Assembly: GCF_031143425.1 (NCBI RefSeq)
Contig: NC_090443.1
Span: 1,054,188,554-1,054,252,553, forward strand
Reading direction: 5' to 3'
Length of the DNA: 64,000 nt
Source: Pleurodeles waltl
Lineage: Eukaryota > Chordata > Amphibia > Caudata > Salamandridae
Shown: positions 19,132-30,995 of the stretch, piece by piece
Layout of the letters: the number at the start of each line of letters is the position of its first letter
Numbering within the stretch: the stretch's first letter is position 1
The notes under the pieces: model-generated
Seen by the model: the letters and a program-made list of their open reading frames with translations, nothing else
Database searches by the model: none
Told to the model about the DNA's origin: nothing
Program-made: the position numbers and the translations under genes

Positions 19132-20148
19132 ATGGGTCAAAAGAAGGACTTGACAGGCTCAGAAAAGTCAAAAATAGTGAGATATCTTGCAGAGGGATGC
19201 AGCACTCTTAAAATTGCAAAGCTTCTGAAGCGTGATCATCGAACAATCAAGCGTTTCATTCAAAATAGTCAACAGGGTCGCAAGAAGCGTGTGGAAAAAC
19301 CAAGGCGCAAAATAACTGCCCATGAACTGAGAAAAGTCAAGCGTGCAGCTGCCACGATGCCACTTGCCACCAGTTTGGCCATATTTCAGAGCTGCAACAT
19401 CACTGGAGTGCCCAAAAGCACAAGGTGTGCAATACTCAGAGACATGGCCAAGGTAAGAAAGGCTGAAAGACGACCACCACTGAACAAGACACACAAGCTG
19501 AAACGTCAAGACTGGGCCAAGAAATATCACAAGACTGATTTTTCTAAGGTTTTATGGACTGATGAAATGAGAGTGAGTCTTGATGGGCCAGATGGATGGG
19601 CCCGTGGCTGGATTGGTAAAGGGCAGAGAGCTCCAGTCCGACTCAGATGCCAGCAAGGTGGAGGTGGAGTACTGGTTTGGGCTGGTATCATCAAAGATGA
19701 GCTTGTGGGGCCTTTTCGGGTTGAGGATGGAGTCAAGCTCAACTCCCAGTCCTACTGCCAGTTCCTGGAAGACACCTTCTTCAAGCAGTGGTACAGGAAG
19801 AAGTCTGCATCCTTCAAGAAAAACATGATTTTCATGCAGAACAATGCTCCATCACACGCGTCCAAGTACTCCACAGCGTGGCTGGCAAGAAAGGGTATAA
19901 AAGAAGGAAATCTAATGACATGGCCTCCTTGTTCACCTGATCTGAACCCCATTGAGAACCTGTGGTCCATCATCAAATGTGAGATTTACAAGGAGGGAAA
20001 ACAGTACACCTCTCTGAACAGTGTCTGGGAGGCTGTGGTTGCTGCTGCACGCAATGTTGATGGTGAACAGATCAAAACACTGACAGAATCCATGGATGGC
20101 AGGCTTTTGAGTGTCCTTGCAAAGAAAGGTGGCTATATTGGTCACTGA
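19132..20148 (+). CDS. Tc1/mariner DD37E-type transposase with D237N
   Basis: 338 residues, full length for the family, no stop or frameshift. The N-terminus has two helix-turn-helix regions (about 8-43 and 60-105) joined by a basic stretch (GRKKRVEKPRRK) likely to act in DNA binding and nuclear entry. The DDE domain has Asp144 in LWTDEM, the GGGGVLVW block at 177-183 and Glu275 in NPIENLW. The second catalytic Asp, normally in the (M/Q)QDNAP motif, is Asn here: MQNNAP, Asn237, codon AAC at 19840-19842. The spacing from 237 to 275 is 37 residues, matching the DD37E (TRT-like) branch rather than DD34E. A single G-to-A change explains the Asn. Metal-ion catalysis should be lost although DNA binding may persist, so it may be a catalytically dead but still DNA-binding protein. 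Start: first ATG, 20 bp inside the left terminal repeat. Confidence 0.94.
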   Translation: MGQKKDLTGSEKSKIVRYLAEGCSTLKIAKLLKRDHRTIKRFIQNSQQGRKKRVEKPRRKITAHELRKVKRAAATMPLATSLAIFQSCNITGVPKSTRCAILRDMAKVRKAERRPPLNKTHKLKRQDWAKKYHKTDFSKVLWTDEMRVSLDGPDGWARGWIGKGQRAPVRLRCQQGGGGVLVWAGIIKDELVGPFRVEDGVKLNSQSYCQFLEDTFFKQWYRKKSASFKKNMIFMQNNAPSHASKYSTAWLARKGIKEGNLMTWPPCSPDLNPIENLWSIIKCEIYKEGKQYTSLNSVWEAVVAAARNVDGEQIKTLTESMDGRLLSVLAKKGGYIGH

Positions 20149-20267
20149 TTTGTTTTTGTTTTGTTTTTGAATGTCAGAAATGTATATTTGTGAATGTTGA
20201 GATGTTATATTGGTTTCACTGGTAATAATAAATAATTGAAATGGGTATATATTTGTTTTTTGTTAAG

Positions 20268-20476
20268 TTGCCTAATAATTATGCACAGTAATAGTCACCT
20301 GCACACACAGATATCCCCCTAACATAGCTAAAACTAAAAACAAACTAAAAACTACTTCCAAAAATATTCAGCTTTGATATTAATGAGTTTTTTGGGTTCA
20401 TTGAGAACATGGTTGTTGTTCAATAATAAAATGAATCCTCAAAAATACAACTTGCCTAATAATTCTGCACTCCCTG
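20268..20476 (-). repeat. Right IR/DR terminal repeat of Tc1 element
   Basis: Inverse complement of the left repeat at both its inner (20268-20286) and outer (20452-20476) sites. Confidence 0.92.
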
Positions 20477-23245
20477 TATGTAAGAATCTGTTATTACTGA
20501 TTGACCAGTAAGGCACCTACGTTTTATAGCACATAAATCATATAAAACCCATGTAAAAACAATGCTGTAGGTGCAACTGTGTGTTGAATACTAAAATCAA
20601 TCTGGGCATAGGAATACAAAAACAGAACATGAGTGCACAGGTGCCAGCTAGAAACTAAACACCATAAATATAGGACTTGAAAAATCCTACAAATGTTACT
20701 ATACCTGCAGGTCGAGTAACTTAAATAATCTACTCGGCCTAACTGTAATGTACTTGACCCGTAAACAGTCTCAAATTGTGTGATCCTAGGCAAATAGGTT
20801 ACTTGTCGCCTTTTTCTTCATCCTCACATATTATTGCACCTTCAAATATGTTAGCTCGGCATTTCTACAGTACCAGAAAACCTATTTTGTTTAAGTAGAC
20901 TAAAGTTTGCTGCATGCATCGCAAAAATCTAGCCCACATACCCATGACGTCTAGCCCATATAACCTAGGACTTCTTTCAGTTTACTAACAACATTGCCAT
21001 TAGGGCAGGAGTGTTTCTCAGTTTGTTTAAGCACTCAGTTTTAATAAATATATTACCAAACCATGATGTGGCAACACATTGTCATCTACGCACAGTAACT
21101 TTCAAAGAAATATCCCAAAACCTCTCTACTAACTTACAGCTTTATTGGTAAAACTATATAGTGTATTAACAATCTTTGAAAATTGGTTTTCAGAAAAAAA
21201 TTCCTCTGCACATCAACACATAAAGTATTCTGATTTGTCTTCATCCTATTAAAATATTTTTTTAATCACACAGAAATATAAAAAAGGGCTTTCACAACTA
21301 CTGAAATATTTTGAAATGTTTGCACAGTTGATTTAGTCATCTTAATGTTGTGTGTTAGGAAAAACCTGACTCCCTATATCCTTTTATTTTACTTCCTAAG
21401 CAGCAAGTCACACAGTTCACCTTACAAAGTCCTGGAACTCTGCACTCAGAAGGAAAATTAATTGTAAGAAAAACTGACTAAATTTGCAACAAACAGTGCT
21501 GTAAAAGGCCAATAGAACATCAGAAATTACAAACCCTTGAGGAGAGATGAGATGACTGCACTACCTCGTGTTCTGTAAACGTCTGAACAGAAATTTGAGA
21601 CGAAGGCTGGAAACGCATTTTCTTTTTATTTTAATAGAATAAAAAGTCTTTCAAGCATTCGTGCCTTGCATTTCAAGCAGAGCTGCCGGGGAAGATTTAT
21701 GGCCCCAATAAAGGAGATAAGCAATGCCTTGTGTGCGATATTGAGTGCTGGCAGGGAGGGGCTCTGGAGAGAGAGGGAGACTCCAGATGCCATGCAGGGC
21801 TAAGCAAGTTTCACATCATTGCTTCTAGGCTTAGCTACGTTCTTTCAGAAAGGGCATATTGTGGCTTTCATGAGCAGTAAGCTAAACAACTGTGTGTTTC
21901 TTTTGTGAAAATAAGCTTATTTTAAGAGTCTGAGGTAAACGAGAACAGCACTGGAATCAAGCCAAAACAAATGTCAGCGACATGGGAGGAGGTAGGAGGA
22001 ACAGAATGCTGAAATAAAACGCATGCAGCTACCAGCCTAAAACACCCACAGTGAAAGGGGAGCACCAAAGAAATAAAAATAGTGTGTCACAGCAACAGAG
22101 AAAGAAACCATAGTGGAAAATACAGTAGTTGGTCACTGCTTTGAAACAGAAAAAAGAGAGAAGAAAAAGGCAGAACTGACCACTAGCTAACAAGAATTTT
22201 TAAAGGACACTGCAACCAACACAATGTAATCGTTTTAAGCCTTAACAAGTATACTAAAAGTATACACGAAGTTTTACACTTACACTCAACCTAAAAAATG
22301 TTGGTGACTACATCCGACAGTTAATTGACCATATGAGTCTGAATGAGTGTGGTTTCAGACTTACTCCCCCTTCCAAATATAATTAATTTGATTGCACACT
22401 TTGGCACATCTGGCCTTTGCCCAGTGTTTTAGAAGACTTACTTGTATGTCGAAGTTCACAAGTTTGACACCCTGTATCAAGCTTCAAGGGGTGTTTCAGT
22501 TTCTCATGAGGCCTGGTTTCCTCACAATCTGGTGTTTGACATTTCTTGTAATGTTATGAGTACAATTCTTTCAGCACGTTGTCGTAGTGTTTGTAAAGAT
22601 CATCCACGTTTATGGCCACAGACTAAATGACAGATCATTTGGAAGTTTTAGCACATAATTCAAAGCTGTGGCAAAAAAGATTGAAAAATGTTGTATACTC
22701 AAGTGAGCAGTGTGTGTAGTGTGATCAGGATTGCTGTGGTTTCCAGGAAAGAGAGAAGTTAGAATGTATAGAAAAGAAATGGGCAACATGTGTCCAAAGT
22801 TGGCAAATGAGAAGGAAGGCAAGTGGAAGAGTGTTGACAATATAAAGTTTAGAAGAGCTTTCTTTAAAGTACTGTTTATGGTCTGTTGAGCGGTCACCTC
22901 CTTTTATTTATTTTAATTAATAAGTTAATGTACAGATTTTCTTGTTGCAGGTGCGTAATCCAATGTTGAATTAAAAATGCTACAAGATATAGAAAACTGA
23001 GGGCTAAACCTTTTAATACATTTGATTTTATTAATCACCTAAGCTGTGAATATAAATCTAACCTGATCAGAGTTGTGGTAATGTCAGTCATATCAATTTC
23101 GGCCGAGAGAGGACAAAGGCTTACAACAGCGTATCTTTTGACCACAAATTGTTTCAAACGTGTGAACCCCATCTTCTGTGGTGGCTGTTAATGTGTGCTC
23201 CACATTGCTCCACATTGGCCCAGCAAGCTGCCAATGTTGGGAGGC
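20477..23245. other. Intron-like sequence, nothing recognised
   Basis: AT-rich, no long frame, no clear terminal repeats. 21600-21850 is less AT-rich and could be unique or conserved sequence; this cannot be judged without comparison. Confidence 0.45.
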
Positions 23246-25597
23246 CAGGGATGTGGTATTCCTATCGCCCAACGCCCGGGACAGCTTGTTTGGGGTCAAG
23301 GGCAACAAGTTTTCATGTTTATTTTGTCCTTGGGACAAGTAGGCCCAACCCTCTGTAGCACAAACCCTGGCTGTTGGTTTACAGAGAGTGGAACTCTCTC
23401 CAGTTGAGGTAATGTGTTTCCAAAAGATAATGCTGTTCGAACTTGTATTTATGGTTCATTATTTGAAAGCCTTCATTATTAGGGTGAGTGCTGTAAATGT
23501 TTTAAGGTCACACTTCACTCCTGACGTTGGTTCCAGTACAAACAAAAAAAGTGTACAAACATGTTTGAAAAGTTTAGGCTATGAGGCCAAGTATAATGCT
23601 CCCAGAATGCTCTCTGATTAGATGCAAATGTTTGCAGAAGCTTGTAAGCAAGAGAGAAGAGTCTTTTCTTTTAAAATAAAAGGTTCAGAAAAAATGCAAG
23701 TAGGGAAAGTTTCGCTACCATGAAATTTTAGGTGCTATTTCTTTGAAGTGTCATTTAGTAAAGTGTGTTGATGCATGCTAGTATTTCCCCAAAATATTTC
23801 TAATGGAAAATCAGTGTAACCATTTTCAACACGATTATGGGAAGCATGAAAATAAACAAACACTGAAAAAAGTCAACTGATCCGACATATTTTTATAAGT
23901 CTTTTAGTTTCATCAATGCGTGTCTTGTTTAGACATAGCCTTTGTAACACTTTATTGTTGTGGGAGCTACCAGGCCCTCAACATTGTAACAAACACTGGC
24001 AAACCCCCCCCCCAAAAGTTTTTGAACTCTAAAAGCACAGGTTGCCACCAGTGGCATAACAAAGGCCCCGCAGCTGCCCTCCAGGTGACCCCTTCAGCAC
24101 AGCACCTGCCCTGAGTGAGTCTGAAGAGGGGGCTCCTCCATGTTCTTTGCAAAGGGGCACCCTCCAGTTTCGTTACGTCACTGATTGCCGCTGTAGGTCC
24201 TGACACTGAACAAAACTACTTTGTGTGCCATTATGCTCCTTGTGGAAGAGCAGAATGCGATCACTCACAGTAAAGCCAGCCGATAGAGAGAGAAATAGAA
24301 GTTTAATTAAAAAAAATGTCTTTGTTAACACCAGACCTAATTAGGGACCAAGACCCACATGTAGGTAGCTTTTTGCATGTCGCAAACAGCAAATTTAGCT
24401 ATTTGCGACCTACAAAAAGCACATCGCGATGCACAAACCCAGTTTTGCGATTCGGTAACCTGGTTACCGAATCGCAAAACGGGTTTGCGACTCGCAATTA
24501 GGAAGGGGTGTTCCCTTCCTAATTGCGACTCGCAGTGCAATGTAGGATTGTTTTGTGACCGCGGGTGCAAACCAATCGCAGTTTGCACCCCTGTGGACCA
24601 CTGCCTGCTCTGAAAAAATGAAACGAAAACATTTCATTTTTCGTTTTTGTAATGCATCTCGTTTTCCTTTAAGGAAAACGGGCTGCATTACACAAAAAAA
24701 AAAACTGCTTTATTGAAAAGCAGTCACAGACATGGTGGTCTGCAGTCTCCAGCAGGCCACCATCCCTGTGAGGACCGCCATTCGCAAGGGGGTCGCAAAT
24801 TGCAACCCACCTCATGATTATTCATGAGGTGGGCATTTGCAACCCCCTTGAGAATCGCAGATGGTGTCAGGGACACCATCCTACATTCGGATTTGCGACT
24901 TAGAAATTGTGAGTCGCAAATCTGAACCTACCCACATGTGGCACCAATTTCTTAAAGAAAGTCACAAAAGTGCACCCATGGTTAATGTCTTTGAATTAGT
25001 GGCTTTCAAGAGAAGTATACCAAGAAATCGTACCCCAATAAAATATTTGTGAACTGTATTTTAGCATGGGTAAATACGCATGTGTAGATTTGCTCATGTG
25101 AAAATCTATTGAGCATTTGCAAGTTCATTTTCCCTCCAGCCACTTTCTTCCCAACCCTGGAAGAAGTTCTAATTCTGCCATTGTCAGGAGTCAATTTTCA
25201 ACCTTTCTTATTATGGGAAAATATTAGAGAGAAGTTGGTGAAAAGCTTTAAAACATGCAGGTTAGTAGGTTTGCAGACTCAAAGGCATTCCTGCCCTGGA
25301 ACTATTGCTTACTGCTTCCTCCAGCCCCAGTATGCAGATCTGCAGAAAGTTGGCAAAATAAGGAAATTGCTATAGTAGGTATTAAAACTGCAAGTATTCA
25401 AGCCCTACTATAGTAGTAGCCCTGGCATAATCAGAGAGGCTATTATCAGAGCTCTTACATAATGAGATTGCTGCCATAATTTGTCGCCACACTACATGGC
25501 ACCAAAGGGACAAGTAGATCTTCTTACAGGACAAGTAGATTTGAGAAGCTACCTGTCCCCTGGACAAGTAGATATTTTAATAAATTCTGCACCCCTG
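23246..25597 (-). mobile_element. hAT-like DNA transposon, copy A (non-coding)
   Basis: Starts CAGGGATGTGG (23246) and ends CACCCCTG (25597), hAT-style termini. The inverse complement aligns over most of its length with 38748-40291, for example the block around 25500-25590 with 38755-38840 and 23940-23990 with 39565-39620. No transposase frame survives. It contains the palindrome-chain insertion 24352-24944, absent from copy B. A target duplication is not clear for this copy. Confidence 0.75.
24352..24944. mobile_element. Palindrome-chain element, copy 2 (inverted relative to copy 1)
   Basis: 593-bp insertion in hAT copy A, missing from copy B at 39371-39390. Termini GACCCACATGTAGGTAGC / GTGCCACATGTGGGTAGG are flanked by caa (24349-24351, 24945-24947), the same 3-bp duplication as at 8905. 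It shares with 8905-9620, in reverse order, the modules gcaattaggaagg, tggaccactgcct, cgttttcctttaaggaaaacg, ctgctttattgaaaagcag, the aggtggg arms and ggtgtcagggacacc. Each module is itself an inverted repeat. Confidence 0.82.
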
Positions 25598-26519
25598 CTC
25601 GGAGGTCTATTGCTTCTACTTTATGTATCTATGTGTTATTTTTATAGAATGGATCTGACTGAGCTATGTTTCTTCAGAACCACCGCATATGTCGCACGCC
25701 ACCAGTTGTTGCTAACCCTGTGAGCTCTCGTATTCAACTCCCAAATTGACGGAAGTTGGGGTACGATTCCAGAAGCAGCTTAAACTATATTTTTTTGTTG
25801 CCCACATTCTCTTCAATATTTTTAGGTTTGAGCGCGCAAAGCGCTCTCTCCCTTGTGTAATCTCTCTGTGGGCTTTTAACCACGCCTGTGTCAAGCCCAT
25901 CAGTTAAGTTAGTTCATGGGCTTGCCTTTTTAAATTAGTTTGATTTAGTTAGTGTAAGGCATGCATACATCAAGCCTTTTCTGGTGTTCAGCACCGGCCA
26001 ACTACTGAAAACATACGAGGCTCTATTTTTTTCTGTGTGGTTTCTGCACTACTTTTTCTCTTTCGTAGGAAACGTGATCTCGCTGGGCAGTATTAGAGCA
26101 CTTTGCATGACATCGACCCAGTTACCTGGATATTTGCACTTTTGCTGGTTATATGGATAAATGCACTTTTGCCAGTTACACTTTTGCTGTTATGTTTCAC
26201 TGCAAGCAAACTTCTGTTTCCTTTTGTGTGTTTGCTTTGCGGCAAGAAAAGTCTGATTAGGAGTTTACACCGCTAATAGCTTTAACTTGAGCAAACGCAA
26301 GACCAATTGCATTGCAGGTGCTTGTTGTATCTTGCAATTTATCCATGTGTGGAGTTGTTTCTGTCCAAGGCCTTATATAATATTCAATTGGCTGGATCTT
26401 TGTGTGTGTGTAATTTACGTCCTCGCCATGCCCTGCTTATGCTCTCACATATTACGTCATTCATGCCTTGTTCAATGACATAATTGATAACATCACTGCA
26501 ACATCTGAAACGTCAATGA
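25598..26519. other. Unassigned intronic sequence
   Basis: Contains a short palindrome gagcgcgcaaagcgctc near 25829-25845, possibly part of an interspersed repeat. No frame or element ends recognised. Confidence 0.4.
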
Positions 26520-27060
26520 CAAAACTGTGCATGGCGGTGGTGGGAGTTATACTTACTTTAGGGCATGCGTTATAGTTACTATAACTGGTGAATTTTACGG
26601 GTTTTTTTTCCTTCTTTTTTTCAGTTTAAAATATTACATTGTTACTGACCTCCTCACCTAATTATAACGTCGCTTTAACATTTGTTTTTGTCCAGTGAAT
26701 TTCTAGTTTTTTTTTGTTTGTGTTTAAAAAAAACTTTTAACCCTACGTTACTACACTGGCCTTCCACACACGCCTTTGACCCCAATGGTCACCAATCCTG
26801 TGCTGGGCATGGCCTTCAGCTGTGCGTGACATGGGGTTGAGTGTGAGGCCCTGCAGGCTCCCAAGGCCTCCCGTCCTAACCCCATGATTTTCTGTACAAT
26901 ATGTAAAATATTTTGGGCACCCCCCACTCTCTTGAATATTGTCGGTCCAAGAATTATTTTACTTGTTAAAATGCCTTGGTGTTCATGTTGGGGAAGTATG
27001 ACATGAAGGGTCCCACATTCACTATCTCCCACTTCTTCTCTTTGTTGTCCGCTAAACAGA
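26520..27060 (-). repeat. Possible interspersed repeat fragment
   Basis: Sequence around ttatagttactataactggtg and the following T-rich tracts seems familiar from newt repeats. This is memory only; no ends or coding are visible. Confidence 0.3.
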
Positions 27061-27539
27061 TAATCCCCTTTAATTCCATATAAGATCCAGAAATTTGCTA
27101 TGACGTGCTGAATGTATTAACAGTCCTTCTTCTTCCTTATGTCCTGACATAGTGCATTCTAAACAACCAGAAGGTACAGTAACCTGTTAGCTATATTCTG
27201 TTAATTGTATTTGCAGCTAGTCTAACTGCAACAGAGCAAACAGAGCTGAACAATAACAAGCATAACAAGAGAAGGGAAACTGAAGTCTTTTTTTGAGCTC
27301 CTTCGTATGCCTTTCTATAATTGTGTATCCTTGTATTCAATACTGTTTATCTACTTTTGAGGATACACTTGGTTTTGAATTTTGACCTCTATTCATCACA
27401 CACTTCACAAGCTCAAGCCCTCCAGAGGTAACCAGTATGTGTGACCTTAAATCAAGTCTATCAAGAATGTCCGTGGAACTAAGATTGTCTTATAGGTCTT
27501 GAATGCAAATTATAGCTGGGCTTGTCAGTATGCACTGAT

Positions 27540-28880
27540 TGAGGTAGGTTTGATGGGGGCTCGTTCTGCTCTTGACATATCTGTGCAGGCTTCCTCTGCA
27601 TGTGGCTGGTGTGTATCCAGTTTTAATGTCCCTGGCATTTCACAGCTGTGGTAACCAGCAGGACCTGGATGGGGCCCTTCCATCTCTGGTGAAGACAATT
27701 GGTGCACTGGAAGTTCTTAATGAACACCCAGTCTCAGGTCTAGAGATCATGTCCTTCAGTCGTGGAAAATGCAGGCAGGGCTTCTTTCACCTGATTGTAC
27801 AAAAGATTTGGTGTTTTAGTCATCGCAAAGCAGCAGTCTTTTGGTGTTGCATCACCAATGTCCATGAGACATTTTCCATGGGGAGTCCCCCTCATATCAT
27901 CATTTATCTGCCAGTCACAATCTCATGAGGGCTCAATTTACTGGTGGCATTCGGAGTACTGTGCATACTTAGAAGTGCTATAGGCAATGCACCTACCCAA
28001 GCCAGTTCAGTCTCTTCGGCACATATCTTAGCAATCTTCACTTTAAGAATACCATTCCTCTTCTCTACTGTGCCTGCTGCCTGTGAATGGTATACATAAC
28101 AGAACGTTTGCTTTATCTCCAGGGCCTTACACACCCAATCTTTCACTTTATTTACGAAATGTGGACGTTAGCTGACAAAATCCTGCATGGGACCCCCGAA
28201 TCTTGGGATAAGTTCCTTCAGCAAACGCTTAGCCACTTTCCATGCACCATTTTTCTTCACAGCGTAGGTCTCTATCAAGCCACGGAACATATAGACCGCC
28301 ACTAGTGCATACTGAAATATGTGTGTGGGCTGGAACGCCACAAAGTCCATTTGCAAATGTTCAAAAAAAGGCAGCTCGAGAGCTGGAAAGTGTCCTGATG
28401 TTGTGGGTGTTCGGTGTTCTCTTACCACTGTTCAACAGTCCACATGTAACGCAGGTCCTATGATACCAAAATCGTGAAAAATATCTACACATGGCAGTGT
28501 CCCAAATGTGCAGTACCATGCATGGTAAGAGGCAAATTAAACCCCAGAGCATTAGGCAACTTAAACATTCCAATAGCTCCTACCCAAATTCTATCATCCT
28601 CAAGTACCCTCCTTTTGCCGTTCAACCGTTTCTTCACCCGTTGCATTCAGTTGTAACAAATTGGAGTCTATATTTATATGGTATTCTGCTTGTAACACGT
28701 TCTCTGGTTGAGCCACACAGTACATTTACTCAGCTAAGGCAGTAGTTTTAGCAGTTTGATCAGCAAAAGTGTTTGCCCTACTTACATCATTGGTCACTTT
28801 CTAATGGGCAGCACATTTAATAATTGCTACAGCCTTGGGCAAAGTCAATGCTTTGAGGAGGCACACAATTATGGTACCAT
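27540..28880 (-). pseudogene. Endogenous retrovirus RNase H C-terminus and integrase, decayed
   Basis: Read on the minus strand: the RNase H end (ALTLPKAVAIIKC then NTFADQTAKTTAL) at about 28730-28860; a zinc-module remnant at 28361-28573; the integrase core beginning FEHLQMDFVAF (first Asp) near 28340 and reaching the Glu-containing block GTVEKRNGILK near 28060; and a C-terminal domain with GDWVFIKNF and WIHTSH near 27560-27740. The WIHxSH-type ending is typical of gamma- or epsilon-like retroviral integrases. Several stops and frame changes make it a relic. RT proper is not found between this and the gag piece at 29.4-29.9 kb. An old provirus fragment; not functional. Confidence 0.78.
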
Positions 28881-28904
28881 GCTTTATTTTAGCACCGCTA
28901 GAGG

Positions 28905-29393
28905 TCATGAACCCTTTTTCCTCCCAAAGCCTACCAAAATCGTGCACAACCCCAAAGGTATAAAGATGCTCATGGTAAAACCTACATTTAATTCACATGC
29001 TTGGGTTGGGGCTTTTACTTCTGCTGGTTGGACTGACAACTGTAATATTTGTCTAATCCCTACTACTGTTTGTAATGTAGCTATAGCATAAGCTGTGCTA
29101 CTGTCTCCTGCATCTCTTTCAATAAAAGTTTTGTCAGACTTATCATTTATGTCTTTAGTCTTTTGTTCTGTCATTAAAAAGCATTCATGCAAGTCTTTCA
29201 TTTGATCGTCCAAAGGCATCAATGTGGTCTGGTTCAAAGAAGTACAATGATGCAACACAATTTTGCCAACCAGCAATAGAATTAGTTCATATCTAATCAA
29301 CCTGGCATTAGTTAAATGCTGCATATGTGTTTTATGTAGCAATGTATCACAAGAACAAGGAACATATAAATTCAATGTATTTCCCAAAACCAA
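28905..29393 (-). other. Open frame of unknown origin between ERV gag and pol pieces
   Basis: 163 codons open on the minus strand, with an acidic/polar middle (DDQMKDLHE...EQKTKDIND) and a hydrophobic patch near its end. Its position suggests retroviral sequence, but I recognise no domain and cannot assign it. Confidence 0.3.
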
Positions 29394-29449
29394 ACTCTCA
29401 CTTTGTTCTACCGAAACTGCTGCTCTCAGACATTTGAGAAGTGCTCTGG

Positions 29450-29946
29450 CTACAGACAGATTTGCAAAAGGTCTCTTAAGACCCCCATGGTGGGCAGTAA
29501 TCCTTGTACAAATGCATTCACTAGTGGAGAAGTAAAACCAAGGTCATCCATTTCCATTCCACTATTGGCTTCAAAAGCCTTCCTTGTCTTCTCGTAATAG
29601 CAATGAACAGATAAATCCTTTTTTTGAACTGCCTGAAATAGTTCATTCCAATCAATACGTTTACGAGGTATCAATTCATTGAGACATTCTAGATTCTTTT
29701 TTGGCAGGACCAAAGTGTCCTGGGAAAGGGAAATATCATCTTGTTTATCTGGCTCTTCCTCTGGCCACTGCACCTTTTGATCAGTTTTAACCTTAGTCCA
29801 TGAGTTCAGCAGGTTTAAAATTATGGAAAGCACAGCATCAATGTCTTTCATGGTCATATCTCCTTCCAGTTTTCTCTCACTTATTTTAACAAGTTGTACC
29901 TGAATTCTTCCATACTTGTATACCTCTCTCTTAGGTGCTGATCCAT
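29450..29946 (-). pseudogene. Endogenous retrovirus gag (capsid) fragment
   Basis: Minus-strand reading with a likely start near 29946 and a long frame 29857-29450. The C-terminal part has the capsid major-homology-like order (KKDLSVHCYYEKTRKAF ... LVNAFVQGLLPTM) seen in retroviral capsid C-terminal domains. It lies upstream, on the same strand, of the RNase H-integrase remnants, as expected for one provirus. A stop follows near 29450. Broken relic. Confidence 0.65.
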
Positions 29947-30995
29947 GTTGATTTTATGTTCTGTGGAGAAACCAACTTTCAGGTAGTGTACGTCTACTGC
30001 TATTTCTTCACACGGAAGCCAGTTAGGTGTTAGCATTAAATTGCTTATGTACAATACAATACACTCACAAAAAACATTAGAATTAGATTACAAAATACTG
30101 GCCTGACAATTGTGACTGACAAAAGTCGCCTTAAAGGCTCACTCTGTTTAGTTTACCATTTCTAGGCCCAACCTAGCAGACAGTTTAAGATATCTAGATG
30201 TGAAATCCTTGTTCCAAACAGGAGCACCCTGCACTTCAGTTTACAGACCTTTCTCTGTTATTAACCAAGCGAGCGCTCACAGTGCTTTAGAAACAGACCC
30301 CCACCTTGGCAGCCTGGGCACGAGCAGTAGTCTTGTGGAACTGGGCGAAAAGCATGCTCTTATACAGGAAGAGCAGACGGGTCTACGGAAGTATTTTAAT
30401 GTGCAGGCCTGAGATACGTTGATGGAGAAGTTCAAGAAACAAACTAAAGATGATATGCACCCACAATTATATATGCCTGAATTTTGACACAAAGTGTAAA
30501 AATATTTTTAAATAAATGTTCTCAGCTGAATCTTTAACTCCAAATGGAATCTTTTAAAGGTGTTCGAGTTTTTCTGTGGATGCTTTAGTGGTTTTCAGTA
30601 ACCTCGATAAAGCTACTTACTCTGGTTTAAAATGTGTGCAATCTATTATGGATAACCACATGAACATAATACATTTGATTTGTTTTTCTTGAAGTATATG
30701 ACTTAAGCAACAAGAGTGAGTTTCAGCACTTTAAAACGAGCAACACTTTTATTAGGCTTTGTCAGGCACCTGTGAAAACAAGTGCATTTTACATGTGGGG
30801 GTAGGCGGGGGACATACACTCTGTTGGCAAAAGATTAAGGAGGTTCCCGTTCCCTATGATGGTTATTCCCTACCATATGACGCCAACAAAAAAAATCTTG
30901 CAAAAACATACATGGGTAAACCTTAATTCCATACTTGGAGGGAAAGAGAAGACTAGACGAGGCGGATACAGCAGCTGAAGAAGCCAGTGTCCTAG
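29947..30995. other. Possible ERV leader, then unassigned intronic sequence
   Basis: Could include the leader or LTR of the minus-strand provirus, but no LTR pair was found. Otherwise no gene seen. Confidence 0.35.

Larger units (their letters stand above)
18915..20476 (+). mobile_element. Complete Tc1/mariner transposon, IR/DR type
   Basis: 1562 bp flanked by TA (18913-18914, 20477-20478). Outer ends CAGGGAGTGCAGAATTATTA and the inverse complement are perfect over about 25 bp. A second, inner copy, gtgcataattattaggcaa (19094-19112), with mate at 20268-20286, gives each ~200-bp terminal repeat two direct transposase-binding-like sites (IR/DR architecture). One full-length transposase frame lies between them. 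Ends, spacing and coding frame all look fresh, so insertion was recent relative to the other elements here. Confidence 0.96.
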
